Assembly: GCA_039105265.1 (NCBI GenBank)
Contig: JAPFFF010000082.1
Span: 62,001-126,000, forward strand
Direction: 5' to 3'
Source: Tritrichomonas musculus
Lineage: Eukaryota; Parabasalia; Tritrichomonadida; Tritrichomonadidae
Length of the DNA: 64,000 nt
The stretch's first letter is position 1, and every line of letters starts with the position of its first letter. Below, piece after piece: positions 1 through 11,015 of this stretch. The translations under genes and the position numbers were made by a program. The notes under the pieces are model-generated. The model was given only the letters and a program-made list of their open reading frames with translations, was not told the origin of the DNA and made no database searches.

Positions 1-130
1 TTTTAATTATCTTACAAAAGTGTTTGAGATTTGTGTTTTATTTAACTCTGTTCACTTGTGAGAAACGTTTGAATAAGAATAATTGATATTGCGATTTAAT
101 CTTTATTGATTTTACTTAATTTCGAAATCG

Positions 131-261
131 TTTTTAATTATCTTACAAAAGTGTTTGAGATTTGTGTTTTATTTAACTCTGTTCACTTGTGAGAAACGTT
201 TGAATAAGAATAATTGATATTGCGCTTTAATCTTTATTGATTTTACTTAATTTCGAAATCG
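131..261 (+). repeat. Left-end private variant with GCGCTTT
   Basis: Position 95 is C instead of A in an otherwise type 1 segment (GATATTGCGCTTT), which creates GCGC. It appears only three times in the window, at 131-261, 786-916 and 1703-1833. The last also has CTTTACTAA in place of CTTTATTGA. Restriction to the leftmost 2 kb suggests a different local subfamily continuing beyond the left edge. Confidence 0.88.
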
Positions 262-523
262 TTTATAATTATCTTACAAAAGTGTTTGAGATTTGTGTTT
301 TATTTAACTCTGTTCATTTGTGAGAAACGTTTGAATAAGAATAATTGAGATTAAGCTTTAATTTTTACTGATTTTACTTAATTTCGAAATCGTTTATAAT
401 TATCTTACAAAAGTGTTTGAGATTTGTGTTTTATTTAACTCTGTTCACTTGTGAGAAACGTTTGAATAGGAATAATTGAGATTAAGCTTTAATTTTTACT
501 GATTTTACTTAATTTCGAAATCG

Positions 524-654
524 TTTTTAATTATCTTACAAAAGTGTTTGAGATTTGTGTTTTATTTAACTCTGTTCACTTGTGAGAAACGTTTGAATAG
601 GAATAATTGAGATTAAGCTTTAATTTTTACTGATTTTACTTAATTTCGAAATCG
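524..654 (+). repeat. Reference unit, type Tcg2q
   Basis: The other commonest unit type. Compared with cR1p it has G at 77 (AATAGG), GAGATTAAGCTTT at 86-98 (differences at 88, 92, 93 and 95), T at 102 and C at 107. The 92-97 change creates a HindIII site AAGCTT. Both palindromes (64-71 and 120-129) are kept. It dominates 12850-14159 (ten in a row, one with the p ending at 13505) and 59486-61319. Confidence 0.95.
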
Positions 655-707
655 TTTTTAATTATCTTACAAAAGTGTTTGAGATTTGTGTTTTATTTAA
701 CTCTGTT

Positions 708-726
708 CACTTGTGAGAAACGTTTG
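708..726. promoter_or_regulatory. Adjacent inverted repeat and palindrome, candidate protein site (example)
   Basis: Unit positions 53-62 (TCACTTGTGA, arms TCAC/GTGA) and 64-71 (AAACGTTT, a perfect palindrome with a central CpG) lie one base apart in every cR and cg unit. T at 56 breaks the first, the V change breaks the second, and X alters both. Such switchable short sites recall the box-positive and box-negative monomers of primate alpha satellite. The comparison is only by analogy: no known binding site is recognised. Confidence 0.35.
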
Positions 727-773
727 AATAAGAATAATTGATATTGCGATTTAATCTTTATTGATTTTACTTA

Positions 774-783
774 ATTTCGAAAT
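774..783. promoter_or_regulatory. Invariant 10-bp palindrome ATTTCGAAAT (example)
   Basis: A perfect palindrome at unit positions 120-129, present in every unit that I read, including the truncated, hybrid and marker units. It sits at the end of the variable half and includes the BstBI site. Its constancy may reflect a binding or processing site, or simply homogenisation. Confidence 0.4.
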
Positions 784-916
784 CGTTTTTAATTATCTTA
801 CAAAAGTGTTTGAGATTTGTGTTTTATTTAACTCTGTTCACTTGTGAGAAACGTTTGAATAAGAATAATTGATATTGCGCTTTAATCTTTATTGATTTTA
901 CTTAATTTCGAAATCG

Positions 917-2619
917 TTTATAATTATCTTACAAAAGTGTTTGAGATTTGTGTTTTATTTAACTCTGTTCATTTGTGAGAAACGTTTGAATAAGAATAAC
1001 TGAGATTAAGCTTTAATTTTTACTGATTTTACTTAATTTCGAAATCGTTTATAATTATCTTACAAAAGTGTTTGAGATTTGTGTTTTATTTAACTCTGTT
1101 CATTTGTGAGAAACGTTTGAATAAGAATAACTGAGATTAAGCTTTAATTTTTATTGATTTTACTTAATTTCGAAATCGTTTTTAATTATCTTACAAAAGT
1201 GTTTGAGATTTGTGTTTTATTTAACTCTGTTCACTTGTGAGAAACGTTTGAATAAGAATAACTGAGATTAAGCTTTAATTTTTATTGATTTTACTTAATT
1301 TCGAAATCGTTTTTAATTATCTTACAAAAGTGTTTGAGATTTGTGTTTTATTTAACTCTGTTCATTTGTGAGAAACGTTTGAATAAGAATAACTGAGATT
1401 AAGCTTTAATTTTTATTGATTTTACTTAATTTCGAAATCGTTTTTAATTATCTTACAAAAGTGTTTGAGATTTGTGTTTTATTTAACTCTGTTCATTTGT
1501 GAGAAACGTTTGAATAAGAATAACTGAGATTAAGCTTTAATTTTTATTGATTTTACTTAATTTCGAAATCGTTTATAATTATCTTACAAAAGTGTTTGAG
1601 ATTTGTGTTTTATTTAACTCTGTTCATTTGTGAGAAACGTTTGAATAAGAATAACTGAGATTAAGCTTTAATTTTTACTGATTTTACTTAATTTCGAAAT
1701 CGTTTATAATTATCTTACAAAAGTGTTTGAGATTTGTGTTTTATTTAACTCTGTTCATTTGTGAGAAACGTTTGAATAAGAATAATTGATATTGCGCTTT
1801 AATCTTTACTAATTTTACTTAATTTCGAAATCGTTTTTAATTATCTTACAAAAGTGTTTGAGATTTGTGTTTTATTTAACTCTGTTCATTTGTGAGAAAC
1901 GTTTGAATAAGAATAACTGAGATTAAGCTTTAATTTTTATTGATTTTACTTAATTTCGAAATCGTTTTCAATTATCTTACAAAAGTGTTTGAGATTTGTG
2001 TTTTATTTAACTCTGTTCACTTGTGAGAAACGTTTGAATAAGAATAACTGAGATTAAGCTTTAATTTTTATTGATTTTACTTAATTTCGAAATCGTTTTC
2101 AATTATCTTACAAAAGTGTTTGAGATTTGTGTTTTATTTAACTCTGTTCATTTGTGAGAAACGTTTGAATAAGAATAACTGAGATTAAGCTTTAATTTTT
2201 ACTGATTTTACTTAATTTCGAAATCGTTTTTAATTATCTTACAAAAGTGTTTGAGATTTGTGTTTTATTTAACTCTGTTCATTTGTGAGAAACGTTTGAA
2301 TAAGAATAACTGAGATTAAGCTTTAATTTTTATTGATTTTACTTAATTTCGAAATCGTTTATAATTATCTTACAAAAGTGTTTGAGATTTGTGTTTTATT
2401 TAACTCTGTTCATTTGTGAGAAACGTTTGAATAAGAATAACTGAGATTAAGCTTTAATTTTTACTGATTTTACTTAATTTCGAAATCGTTTTTAATTATC
2501 TTACAAAAGTGTTTGAGATTTGTGTTTTATTTAACTCTGTTCATTTGTGAGAAACGTTTGAATAAGAATAACTGAGATTAAGCTTTAATTTTTACTGATT
2601 TTACTTAATTTCGAAATCG
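917..2619 (+). repeat. Run of thirteen tR3-type units
   Basis: Thirteen consecutive units, nearly all with T at 56 and AACTGAG. Exceptions are 1179-1309 and 1965-2095 (C at 56) and 1703-1833 (GCGCTTT). Units at 1965 and 2096 share a C at position 5 (TTTTCAATT) that I see nowhere else except in the marker units at 17828, 25819, 32893 and 41932. The two neighbours therefore share a recent origin. Confidence 0.85.
1441..1571 (+). repeat. Reference unit, type TtR3r
   Basis: The third main type: T at 56, C at 84 (AACTGAG), the HindIII-bearing 86-98 segment, and either TTTTATTG (r) or TTTTACTG (q) at 102-109. The T at 56 spoils the TCAC/GTGA inverted repeat, while AAACGTTT is kept. T at 56 and C at 84 almost always travel together with AATAAG. 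Exceptions such as tR2q at 262-392 and 4585-4715, and cR3q at 6419-6549, look like exchange products. Confidence 0.93.
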
Positions 2620-5600
2620 TTTTTAATTATCTTACAAAAGTGTTTGAGATTTGTGTTTTATTTAACTCTGTTCACTTGTGAGAAACGTTTGAATAGGAAT
2701 AATTGAGATTAAGCTTTAATTTTTACTGATTTTACTTAATTTCGAAATCGTTTATAATTATCTTACAAAAGTGTTTGAGATTTGTGTTTTATTTAACTCT
2801 GTTCACTTGTGAGAAACGTTTGAATAAGAATAATTGAGATTAAGCTTTAATTTTTACTGATTTTACTTAATTTCGAAATCGTTTATAATTATCTTACAAA
2901 AGTGTTTGAGATTTATGTTTTATTTAACTCTGTTCACTTGTGAGAAACGTTTGAATAAGAATAATTGATATTGCGATTTAATCTTTATTGATTTTACTTA
3001 ATTTCGAAATCGTTTTTAATTATCTTACAAAAGTGTTTGAGATTTGTGTTTTATTTAACTCTGTTCACTTGTGAGAAACGTTTGAATAGGAATAATTGAG
3101 ATTAAGCTTTAATTTTTACTGATTTTACTTAATTTCGAAATCGTTTATAATTATCTTACAAAAGTGTTTGAGATTTATGTTTTATTTAACTCTGTTCACT
3201 TGTGAGAAACGTTTGAATAAGAATAATTGATATTGCGATTTAATCTTTATTGATTTTACTTAATTTCGAAATCGTTTATAATTATCTTACAAAAGTGTTT
3301 GAGATTTGTGTTTTATTTAACTCTGTTCACTTGTGAGAAACGTTTGAATAGGAATAATTGAGATTAAGCTTTAATTTTTACTGATTTTACTTAATTTCGA
3401 AATCGTTTATAATTATCTTACAAAAGTGTTTGAGATTTGTGTTTTATTTAACTCTGTTCACTTGTGAGAAACGTTTGAATAGGAATAATTGATATTGCGA
3501 TTTAATTTTTACTGATTTTACTTAATTTCGAAATCGTTTTTAATTATCTTACAAAAGTGTTTGAGATTTGTGTTTTATTTAACTCTGTTCACTTGTGAGA
3601 AACGTTTGAATAAGAATAATTGATATTGCGATTTAATCTTTATTGATTTTACTTAATTTCGAAATCGTTTTTAATTATCTTACAAAAGTGTTTGAGATTT
3701 GTGTTTTATTTAACTCTGTTCATTTGTGAGAAATGTTAGATTAAGAATAATTGAGATTAAGCTTTAATTTTTACTGATTTTACTTAATTTCGAAATCGTT
3801 TTTAATTATCTTACAAAAGTGTTTGAGATTTGTGTTTTATTTAACTCTGTTCACTTGTGAGAAACGTTTGAATAGGAATAATTGAGATTAAGCTTTAATT
3901 TTTACTGATTTTACTTAATTTCGAAATCGTTTATAATTATCTTACAAAAGTGTTTGAGATTTGTGTTTTATTTAACTCTGTTCATTTGTGAGAAACGTTT
4001 GAATAAGAATAACTGAGATTAAGCTTTAATTTTTACTGATTTTACTTAATTTCGAAATCGTTTATAATTATCTTACAAAAGTGTTTGAGATTTGTGTTTT
4101 ATTTAACTCTGTTCACTTGTGAGAAACGTTTGAATAGGAATAATTGAGATTAAGCTTTAATTTTTACTGATTTTACTTAATTTCGAAATCGTTTATAATT
4201 ATCTTACAAAAGTGTTTGAGATTTGTGTTTTATTTAACTCTGTTCACTTGTGAGAAACGTTTGAATAGGAATAATTGAGATTAAGCTTTAATTTTTACTG
4301 ATTTTACTTAATTTCGAAATCGTTTATAATTATCTTACAAAAGTGTTTGAGATTTGTGTTTTATTTAACTCTGTTCACTTGTGAGAAACGTTTGAATAGG
4401 AATAATTGAGATTAAGCTTTAATTTTTACTGATTTTACTTAATTTCGAAATCGTTTATAATTATCTTACAAAAGTGTTTGAGATTTATGTTTTATTTAAC
4501 TCTGTTCATTTGTGAGAAACGTTTGAATAAGAATAACTGAGATTAAGCTTTAATTTTTACTGATTTTACTTAATTTCGAAATCGTTTATAATTATCTTAC
4601 AAAAGTGTTTGAGATTTGTGTTTTATTTAACTCTGTTCATTTGTGAGAAACGTTTGAATAAGAATAATTGAGATTAAGCTTTAATTTTTACTGATTTTAC
4701 TTAATTTCGAAATCGTTTATAATTATCTTACAAAAGTGTTTGAGATTTATGTTTTATTTAACTCTGTTCACTTGTGAGAAACGTTTGAATAGGAATAATT
4801 GAGATTAAGCTTTAATTTTTACTGATTTTACTTAATTTCGAAATCGTTTATAATTATCTTACAAAAGTGTTTGAGATTTGTGTTTTATTTAACTCTGTTC
4901 ACTTGTGAGAAACGTTTGAATAGGAATAATTGAGATTAAGCTTTAATTTTTACTGATTTTACTTAATTTCGAAATCGTTTATAATTATCTTACAAAAGTG
5001 TTTGAGATTTGTGTTTTATTTAACTCTGTTCACTTGTGAGAAACGTTTGAATAGGAATAATTGAGATTAAGCTTTAATTTTTACTGATTTTACTTAATTT
5101 CGAAATCGTTTATAATTATCTTACAAAAGTGTTTGAGATTTGTGTTTTATTTAACTCTGTTCACTTGTGAGAAACGTTTGAATAGGAATAATTGAGATTA
5201 AGCTTTAATTTTTACTGATTTTACTTAATTTCGAAATCGTTTATAATTATCTTACAAAAGTGTTTGAGATTTATGTTTTATTTAACTCTGTTCACTTGTG
5301 AGAAACGTTTGAATAAGAATAATTGATATTGCGATTTAATCTTTATTGATTTTACTTAATTTCGAAATCGTTTATAATTATCTTACAAAAGTGTTTGAGA
5401 TTTGTGTTTTATTTAACTCTGTTCACTTGTGAGAAACGTTTGAATAGGAATAATTGAGATTAAGCTTTAATTTTTACTGATTTTACTTAATTTCGAAATC
5501 GTTTTTAATTATCTTACAAAAGTGTTTGAGATTTGTGTTTTATTTAACTCTGTTCACTTGTGAGAAACGTTTGAATAGGAATAATTGAGATTAAGCTTTA

Positions 5601-5894
5601 ATTTTTACTGATTTTACTTAATTTCGAAATCGTTTATAATTATCTTACAAAAGTGTTTGAGATTTGTGTTTTATTTAACTCTGTTCACTTGTGAGAAACG
5701 TTTGAATAGGAATAATTGAGATTAAGCTTTAATTTTTACTGATTTTACTTAATTTCGAAATCGTTTATAATTATCTTACAAAAGTGTTTGAGATTTGTGT
5801 TTTATTTAACTCTGTTCACTTGTGAGAAACGTTTGAATAGGAATAATTGAGATTAAGCTTTAATTTTTACTGATTTTACTTAATTTCGAAATCG

Positions 5895-6025
5895 TTTATA
5901 ATTATCTTACAAAAGTGTTTGAGATTTGTGTTTTATTTAACTCTGTTCACTTGTGAGAAACGTTTGAATAGGAATAATTGATATTGCGATTTAATTTTTA
6001 CTGATTTTACTTAATTTCGAAATCG
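5895..6025 (+). repeat. Reference unit, type Acg1q (recombinant of the two main types)
   Basis: It carries G at 77 as in cg2q, then GATATTGCGATTT at 86-98 as in cR1p, then the TTTTACTG ending of cg2q. It is a stable mosaic rather than a one-off: it recurs at 3406, 9442, 14160, 15601, 19400, 22282, 30404, 31190, 34596, 37085, 40229, 43635, 45600, 52412 and elsewhere, nearly always followed by TcR1p. Confidence 0.9.
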
Positions 6026-7073
6026 TTTTTAATTATCTTACAAAAGTGTTTGAGATTTGTGTTTTATTTAACTCTGTTCACTTGTGAGAAACGTTTGAAT
6101 AAGAATAATTGATATTGCGATTTAATCTTTATTGATTTTACTTAATTTCGAAATCGTTTTTAATTATCTTACAAAAGTGTTTGAGATTTGTGTTTTATTT
6201 AACTCTGTTCACTTGTGAGAAACGTTTGAATAAGAATAATTGATATTGCGATTTAATCTTTATTGATTTTACTTAATTTCGAAATCGTTTTTAATTATCT
6301 TACAAAAGTGTTTGAGATTTGTGTTTTATTTAACTCTGTTCACTTGTGAGAAACGTTTGAATAAGAATAATTGATATTGCGATTTAATCTTTATTGATTT
6401 TACTTAATTTCGAAATCGTTTTTAATTATCTTACAAAAGTGTTTGAGATTTGTGTTTTATTTAACTCTGTTCACTTGTGAGAAACGTTTGAATAAGAATA
6501 ACTGAGATTAAGCTTTAATTTTTACTGATTTTACTTAATTTCGAAATCGTTTTTAATTATCTTACAAAAGTGTTTGAGATTTGTGTTTTATTTAACTCTG
6601 TTCATTTGTGAGAAACGTTTGAATAAGAATAACTGAGATTAAGCTTTAATTTTTATTGATTTTACTTAATTTCGAAATCGTTTATAATTATCTTACAAAA
6701 GTGTTTGAGATTTGTGTTTTATTTAACTCTGTTCACTTGTGAGAAACGTTTGAATAAGAATAATTGAGATTAAGCTTTAATTTTTACTGATTTTACTTAA
6801 TTTCGAAATCGTTTATAATTATCTTACAAAAGTGTTTGAGATTTATGTTTTATTTAACTCTGTTCACTTGTGAGAAACGTTTGAATAAGAATAATTGATA
6901 TTGCGATTTAATCTTTATTGATTTTACTTAATTTCGAAATCGTTTTTAATTATCTTACAAAAGTGTTTGAGATTTGTGTTTTATTTAACTCTGTTCACTT
7001 GTGAGAAACGTTTGAATAGGAATAATTGAGATTAAGCTTTAATTTTTACTGATTTTACTTAATTTCGAAATCG
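5895..7073 (+). repeat. Higher-order block, copy 1 (nine units)
   Basis: Order of units: Acg1q, TcR1p three times, TcR3q, TtR3r, AcR2q, AacR1p, Tcg2q. The same nine types follow in the same order at 14160-15338 (only the second unit differs, r for p) and at 22282-23460 (only the eighth differs, G for A at 34). The spacings are 8265 and 8122 bp. The block ends here at the 66-bp deletion unit, whereas the other copies continue. Confidence 0.88.
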
Positions 7074-7139
7074 TTTATAATTATCTTACAAAAGTGTTTG
7101 CGATTTAATTTTTACTGATTTTACTTAATTTCGAAATCG
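7074..7139 (+). repeat. Truncated 66-bp unit
   Basis: The unit reads normally to GTGTTTG (ending 7100) and then jumps to CGATTTAATTTTTACTG, so 65 bases of one period are missing. The junction shares TTG with the TTGCGATTT acceptor, which fits a short-homology deletion. The sister copy at 14160 has AacR1p, Acg2q and Acg1q at this point (15339-15731) where this one has a single A-type left end and a 1q right end. The real event may therefore have been a 327-bp deletion that also removed two units. Confidence 0.93.
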
Positions 7140-7401
7140 TTTTTAATTATCTTACAAAAGTGTTTGAGATTTGTGTTTTATTTAACTCTGTTCACTTGTG
7201 AGAAACGTTTGAATAAGAATAATTGATATTGCGATTTAATCTTTATTGATTTTACTTAATTTCGAAATCGTTTTTAATTATCTTACAAAAGTGTTTGAGA
7301 TTTGTGTTTTATTTAACTCTGTTCACTTGTGAGAAACGTTTGAATAAGAATAATTGATATTGCGATTTAATCTTTATTGATTTTACTTAATTTCGAAATC
7401 G

Positions 7402-7532
7402 TTTTTAATTATCTTACAAAAGTGTTTGAGATTTGTGTTTTATTTAACTCTGTTCATTTGTGAGAAATGTTAGAATAAGAATAACTGAGATTAAGCTTTA
7501 ATTTTTACTGATTTTACTTAATTTCGAAATCG
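7402..7532 (+). repeat. Reference unit, type TtV3q
   Basis: AAATGTTAGAATAAG replaces AAACGTTTGAATAAG (C to T at 67, T to A at 71), which destroys the 64-71 palindrome. With T at 56 the neighbouring inverted repeat is lost too, so this type lacks both. It recurs mainly from 28 to 49 kb (28439, 28832, 29225, 30142, 31583, 31976, 32631, 34989, 37478, 37871, 38264, 39181, 40622, 41015, 41670, 44028, 44421, 44814, 46255, 47172, 48482; also 53591) and is usually followed by TtR3q. Confidence 0.92.
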
Positions 7533-7794
7533 TTTTTAATTATCTTACAAAAGTGTTTGAGATTTGTGTTTTATTTAACTCTGTTCATTTGTGAGAAACG
7601 TTTGAATAAGAATAACTGAGATTAAGCTTTAATTTTTACTGATTTTACTTAATTTCGAAATCGTTTATAATTATCTTACAAAAGTGTTTGAGATTTGTGT
7701 TTTATTTAACTCTGTTCACTTGTGAGAAACGTTTGAATAAGAATAATTGATATTGCGATTTAATCTTTATTGATTTTACTTAATTTCGAAATCG

Positions 7795-8187
7795 TTTTTA
7801 ATTATCTTACAAAAGTGTTTGAGATTTGTGTTTTATTTAACTCTGTTCACTTGTGAGAAACGTTTGAATAAGAATAACTGAGATTAAGCTTTAATTTTTA
7901 CTGATTTTACTTAATTTCGAAATCGTTTTTAATTATCTTACAAAAGTGTTTGAGATTTGTGTTTTATTTAACTCTGTTCATTTGTGAGAAACGTTTGAAT
8001 AAGAATAACTGAGATTAAGCTTTAATTTTTATTGATTTTACTTAATTTCGAAATCGTTTATAATTATCTTACAAAAGTGTTTGAGATTTGTGTTTTATTT
8101 AACTCTGTTCATTTGTGAGAAACGTTTGAATAAGAATAACTGAGATTAAGCTTTAATTTTTATTGATTTTACTTAATTTCGAAATCG
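7795..8187 (+). repeat. Three-unit partial copy of the TcR3q-TtR3r-AtR3r block
   Basis: The units TcR3q, TtR3r, AtR3r match the first three of the seven-unit block found complete at 11540, 16387 and 24378. Here the fourth unit is Acg2q instead of TcR3q. This marks a switch between higher-order blocks at about 8188. Confidence 0.7.
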
Positions 8188-8580
8188 TTTATAATTATCT
8201 TACAAAAGTGTTTGAGATTTGTGTTTTATTTAACTCTGTTCACTTGTGAGAAACGTTTGAATAGGAATAATTGAGATTAAGCTTTAATTTTTACTGATTT
8301 TACTTAATTTCGAAATCGTTTATAATTATCTTACAAAAGTGTTTGAGATTTATGTTTTATTTAACTCTGTTCACTTGTGAGAAACGTTTGAATAAGAATA
8401 ATTGATATTGCGATTTAATCTTTATTGATTTTACTTAATTTCGAAATCGTTTATAATTATCTTACAAAAGTGTTTGAGATTTGTGTTTTATTTAACTCTG
8501 TTCACTTGTGAGAAACGTTTGAATAGGAATAATTGAGATTAAGCTTTAATTTTTACTGATTTTACTTAATTTCGAAATCG

Positions 8581-8651
8581 TTTATAATTATCTTACAAAA
8601 TAATTGATATTGCGATTTAATTTTTACTGATTTTACTTAATTTCGAAATCG
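8581..8651 (+). repeat. Truncated 71-bp unit
   Basis: CTTACAAAA (ending 8600) is joined directly to TAATTGATATTGCG, so 60 bases are missing: the whole invariant centre and the palindrome region. Only AA is shared at the junction. The preceding pair AacR1p, Acg2q (8319-8580) is followed by a 1-type unit, as at 10359-10751, so this is a simple internal deletion in a cg1q or cR1q unit. Confidence 0.93.
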
Positions 8652-8784
8652 TTTATAATTATCTTACAAAAGTGTTTGAGATTTGTGTTTTATTTAACTC
8701 TGTTCACTTGTGAGAAACGTTTGAATAGGAATAATTGATATTAAGCGATTTAATTTTTACTGATTTTACTTAATTTCGAAATCG
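8652..8784 (+). repeat. 133-bp hybrid unit (GATATTAAGCGATTT)
   Basis: The 86-98 segment reads GATATTAAGCGATTT, two bases longer than either parent (GATATTGCGATTT, GAGATTAAGCTTT). It contains the AAGC of type 2 followed by the GATTT of type 1. The GC dinucleotides of the two parents lie two bases out of register, and joining them gives exactly +2. Next to the 71-bp unit. Confidence 0.93.
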
Positions 8785-9308
8785 TTTTTAATTATCTTAC
8801 AAAAGTGTTTGAGATTTGTGTTTTATTTAACTCTGTTCACTTGTGAGAAACGTTTGAATAAGAATAATTGAGATTAAGCTTTAATTTTTACTGATTTTAC
8901 TTAATTTCGAAATCGTTTATAATTATCTTACAAAAGTGTTTGAGATTTGTGTTTTATTTAACTCTGTTCACTTGTGAGAAACGTTTGAATAGGAATAATT
9001 GAGATTAAGCTTTAATTTTTACTGATTTTACTTAATTTCGAAATCGTTTATAATTATCTTACAAAAGTGTTTGAGATTTGTGTTTTATTTAACTCTGTTC
9101 ACTTGTGAGAAACGTTTGAATAGGAATAATTGAGATTAAGCTTTAATTTTTACTGATTTTACTTAATTTCGAAATCGTTTATAATTATCTTACAAAAGTG
9201 TTTGAGATTTGTGTTTTATTTAACTCTGTTCACTTGTGAGAAACGTTTGAATAGGAATAATTGAGATTAAGCTTTAATTTTTACTGATTTTACTTAATTT
9301 CGAAATCG

Positions 9309-9441
9309 TTTATAATTATCTTACAAAAGTGTTTGAGATTTGTGTTTTATTTAACTCTGTTCACTTGTGAGAAACGTTTGAATAGGAATAATTGAGATTA
9401 AGCGATTTAATTTTTACTGATTTTACTTAATTTCGAAATCG
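9309..9441 (+). repeat. 133-bp hybrid unit (GAGATTAAGCGATTT)
   Basis: The left part is type 2 up to GAGATTAAGC and the right part is type 1 from GCGATTT, with the shared GC as the crossover point. This is the simplest form of the out-of-register exchange between the two main families, and the likely parent of the other two +2 units at 8652 and 10883. Confidence 0.93.
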
Positions 9442-9703
9442 TTTATAATTATCTTACAAAAGTGTTTGAGATTTGTGTTTTATTTAACTCTGTTCACTTG
9501 TGAGAAACGTTTGAATAGGAATAATTGATATTGCGATTTAATTTTTACTGATTTTACTTAATTTCGAAATCGTTTATAATTATCTTACAAAAGTGTTTGA
9601 GATTTGTGTTTTATTTAACTCTGTTCACTTGTGAGAAACGTTTGAATAAGAATAATTGATATTGCGATTTAATTTTTATTGATTTTACTTAATTTCGAAA
9701 TCG

Positions 9704-10227
9704 TTTATAATTATCTTACAAAAGTGTTTGAGATTTGTGTTTTATTTAACTCTGTTCACTTGTGAGAAACGTTTGAATAAGAATAATTGAGATTAAGCTT
9801 TAATTTTTACTGATTTTACTTAATTTCGAAATCGTTTATAATTATCTTACAAAAGTGTTTGAGATTTGTGTTTTATTTAACTCTGTTCACTTGTGAGAAA
9901 CGTTTGAATAAGAATAATTGAGATTAAGCTTTAATTTTTATTGATTTTACTTAATTTCGAAATCGTTTATAATTATCTTACAAAAGTGTTTGAGATTTGT
10001 GTTTTATTTAACTCTGTTCACTTGTGAGAAACGTTTGAATAAGAATAATTGAGATTAAGCTTTAATTTTTACTGATTTTACTTAATTTCGAAATCGTTTA
10101 TAATTATCTTACAAAAGTGTTTGAGATTTGTGTTTTATTTAACTCTGTTCACTTGTGAGAAACGTTTGAATAAGAATAATTGAGATTAAGCTTTAATTTT
10201 TATTGATTTTACTTAATTTCGAAATCG
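9704..10227 (+). repeat. Alternating dimer, 262 bp twice
   Basis: AcR2q, AcR2r, AcR2q, AcR2r: the units differ only at position 107 (C or T), giving two tandem 262-bp dimers. The cR2 combination is uncommon in the window and is concentrated here. Confidence 0.8.
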
Positions 10228-10882
10228 TTTATAATTATCTTACAAAAGTGTTTGAGATTTGTGTTTTATTTAACTCTGTTCACTTGTGAGAAACGTTTGA
10301 ATAGGAATAATTGAGATTAAGCTTTAATTTTTACTGATTTTACTTAATTTCGAAATCGTTTATAATTATCTTACAAAAGTGTTTGAGATTTATGTTTTAT
10401 TTAACTCTGTTCACTTGTGAGAAACGTTTGAATAAGAATAATTGATATTGCGATTTAATCTTTATTGATTTTACTTAATTTCGAAATCGTTTATAATTAT
10501 CTTACAAAAGTGTTTGAGATTTGTGTTTTATTTAACTCTGTTCACTTGTGAGAAACGTTTGAATAGGAATAATTGAGATTAAGCTTTAATTTTTACTGAT
10601 TTTACTTAATTTCGAAATCGTTTATAATTATCTTACAAAAGTGTTTGAGATTTGTGTTTTATTTAACTCTGTTCACTTGTGAGAAACGTTTGAATAGGAA
10701 TAATTGATATTGCGATTTAATTTTTATTGATTTTACTTAATTTCGAAATCGTTTATAATTATCTTACAAAAGTGTTTGAGATTTGTGTTTTATTTAACTC
10801 TGTTCACTTGTGAGAAACGTTTGAATAGGAATAATTGAGATTAAGCTTTAATTTTTACTGATTTTACTTAATTTCGAAATCG

Positions 10883-11015
10883 TTTATAATTATCTTACAA
10901 AAGTGTTTGAGATTTGTGTTTTATTTAACTCTGTTCACTTGTGAGAAACGTTTGAATAGGAATAATTGATATTAAGCGATTTAATTTTTACTGATTTTAC
11001 TTAATTTCGAAATCG
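10883..11015 (+). repeat. 133-bp hybrid unit (GATATTAAGCGATTT), second copy
   Basis: It carries the same +2 junction and flanking states (A at 4, AATAGG, TTTTACTG) as the unit at 8652. The two may be copies of one event rather than independent ones. It is the last length variant before 400 units of constant length. Confidence 0.93.

Larger units (their letters stand above)
655..785 (+). repeat. Reference unit, type TcR1p
   Basis: One of the two commonest unit types. Landmarks by unit position: T5 at 1-5, CTTACAAAAG at 12-21, TCACTTGTGA (inverted repeat TCAC/GTGA) at 53-62, the palindrome AAACGTTT at 64-71, GATATTGCGATTT at 86-98, CTTTATTG at 102-109 and the palindrome ATTTCGAAAT at 120-129. 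It has no HindIII site but one BstBI site (TTCGAA). It often occurs as two or three in a row, as at 6026-6418, 22413-22805 and 45731-46123. Confidence 0.95.
1..1047 (+). repeat. Left-edge five-unit higher-order repeat
   Basis: Units 1-3 (TcR1p, TcR1p with GCGCTTT, AtR2q) and units 6-8 (TcR1p, TcR1p with GCGCTTT, AtR3q) match at an offset of 655 bp, five units. The third unit differs only at position 84. Two cg2q units lie between. Only one full period plus three units is visible. Confidence 0.7.

Noticed and set aside
773-784. RNA polymerase III B-box resemblance (TTCGA core), as in tRNA-derived SINEs
   Set aside because: The flanking GG and the spacing of the final CC are absent, and no A box or tRNA-like fold is seen.
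774-785. CENP-B box resemblance around TTCGAAATCG
   Set aside because: Only TTCG matches the primate consensus (TTCG, four bases, A, two bases, CGGG). Neither strand has the A at the required place or the CGGG.
7074-7139. Insertion of a mobile element at the disturbed zone
   Set aside because: The sequence only shrinks or shifts within satellite sequence. No foreign bases, terminal repeats or target duplications are present.
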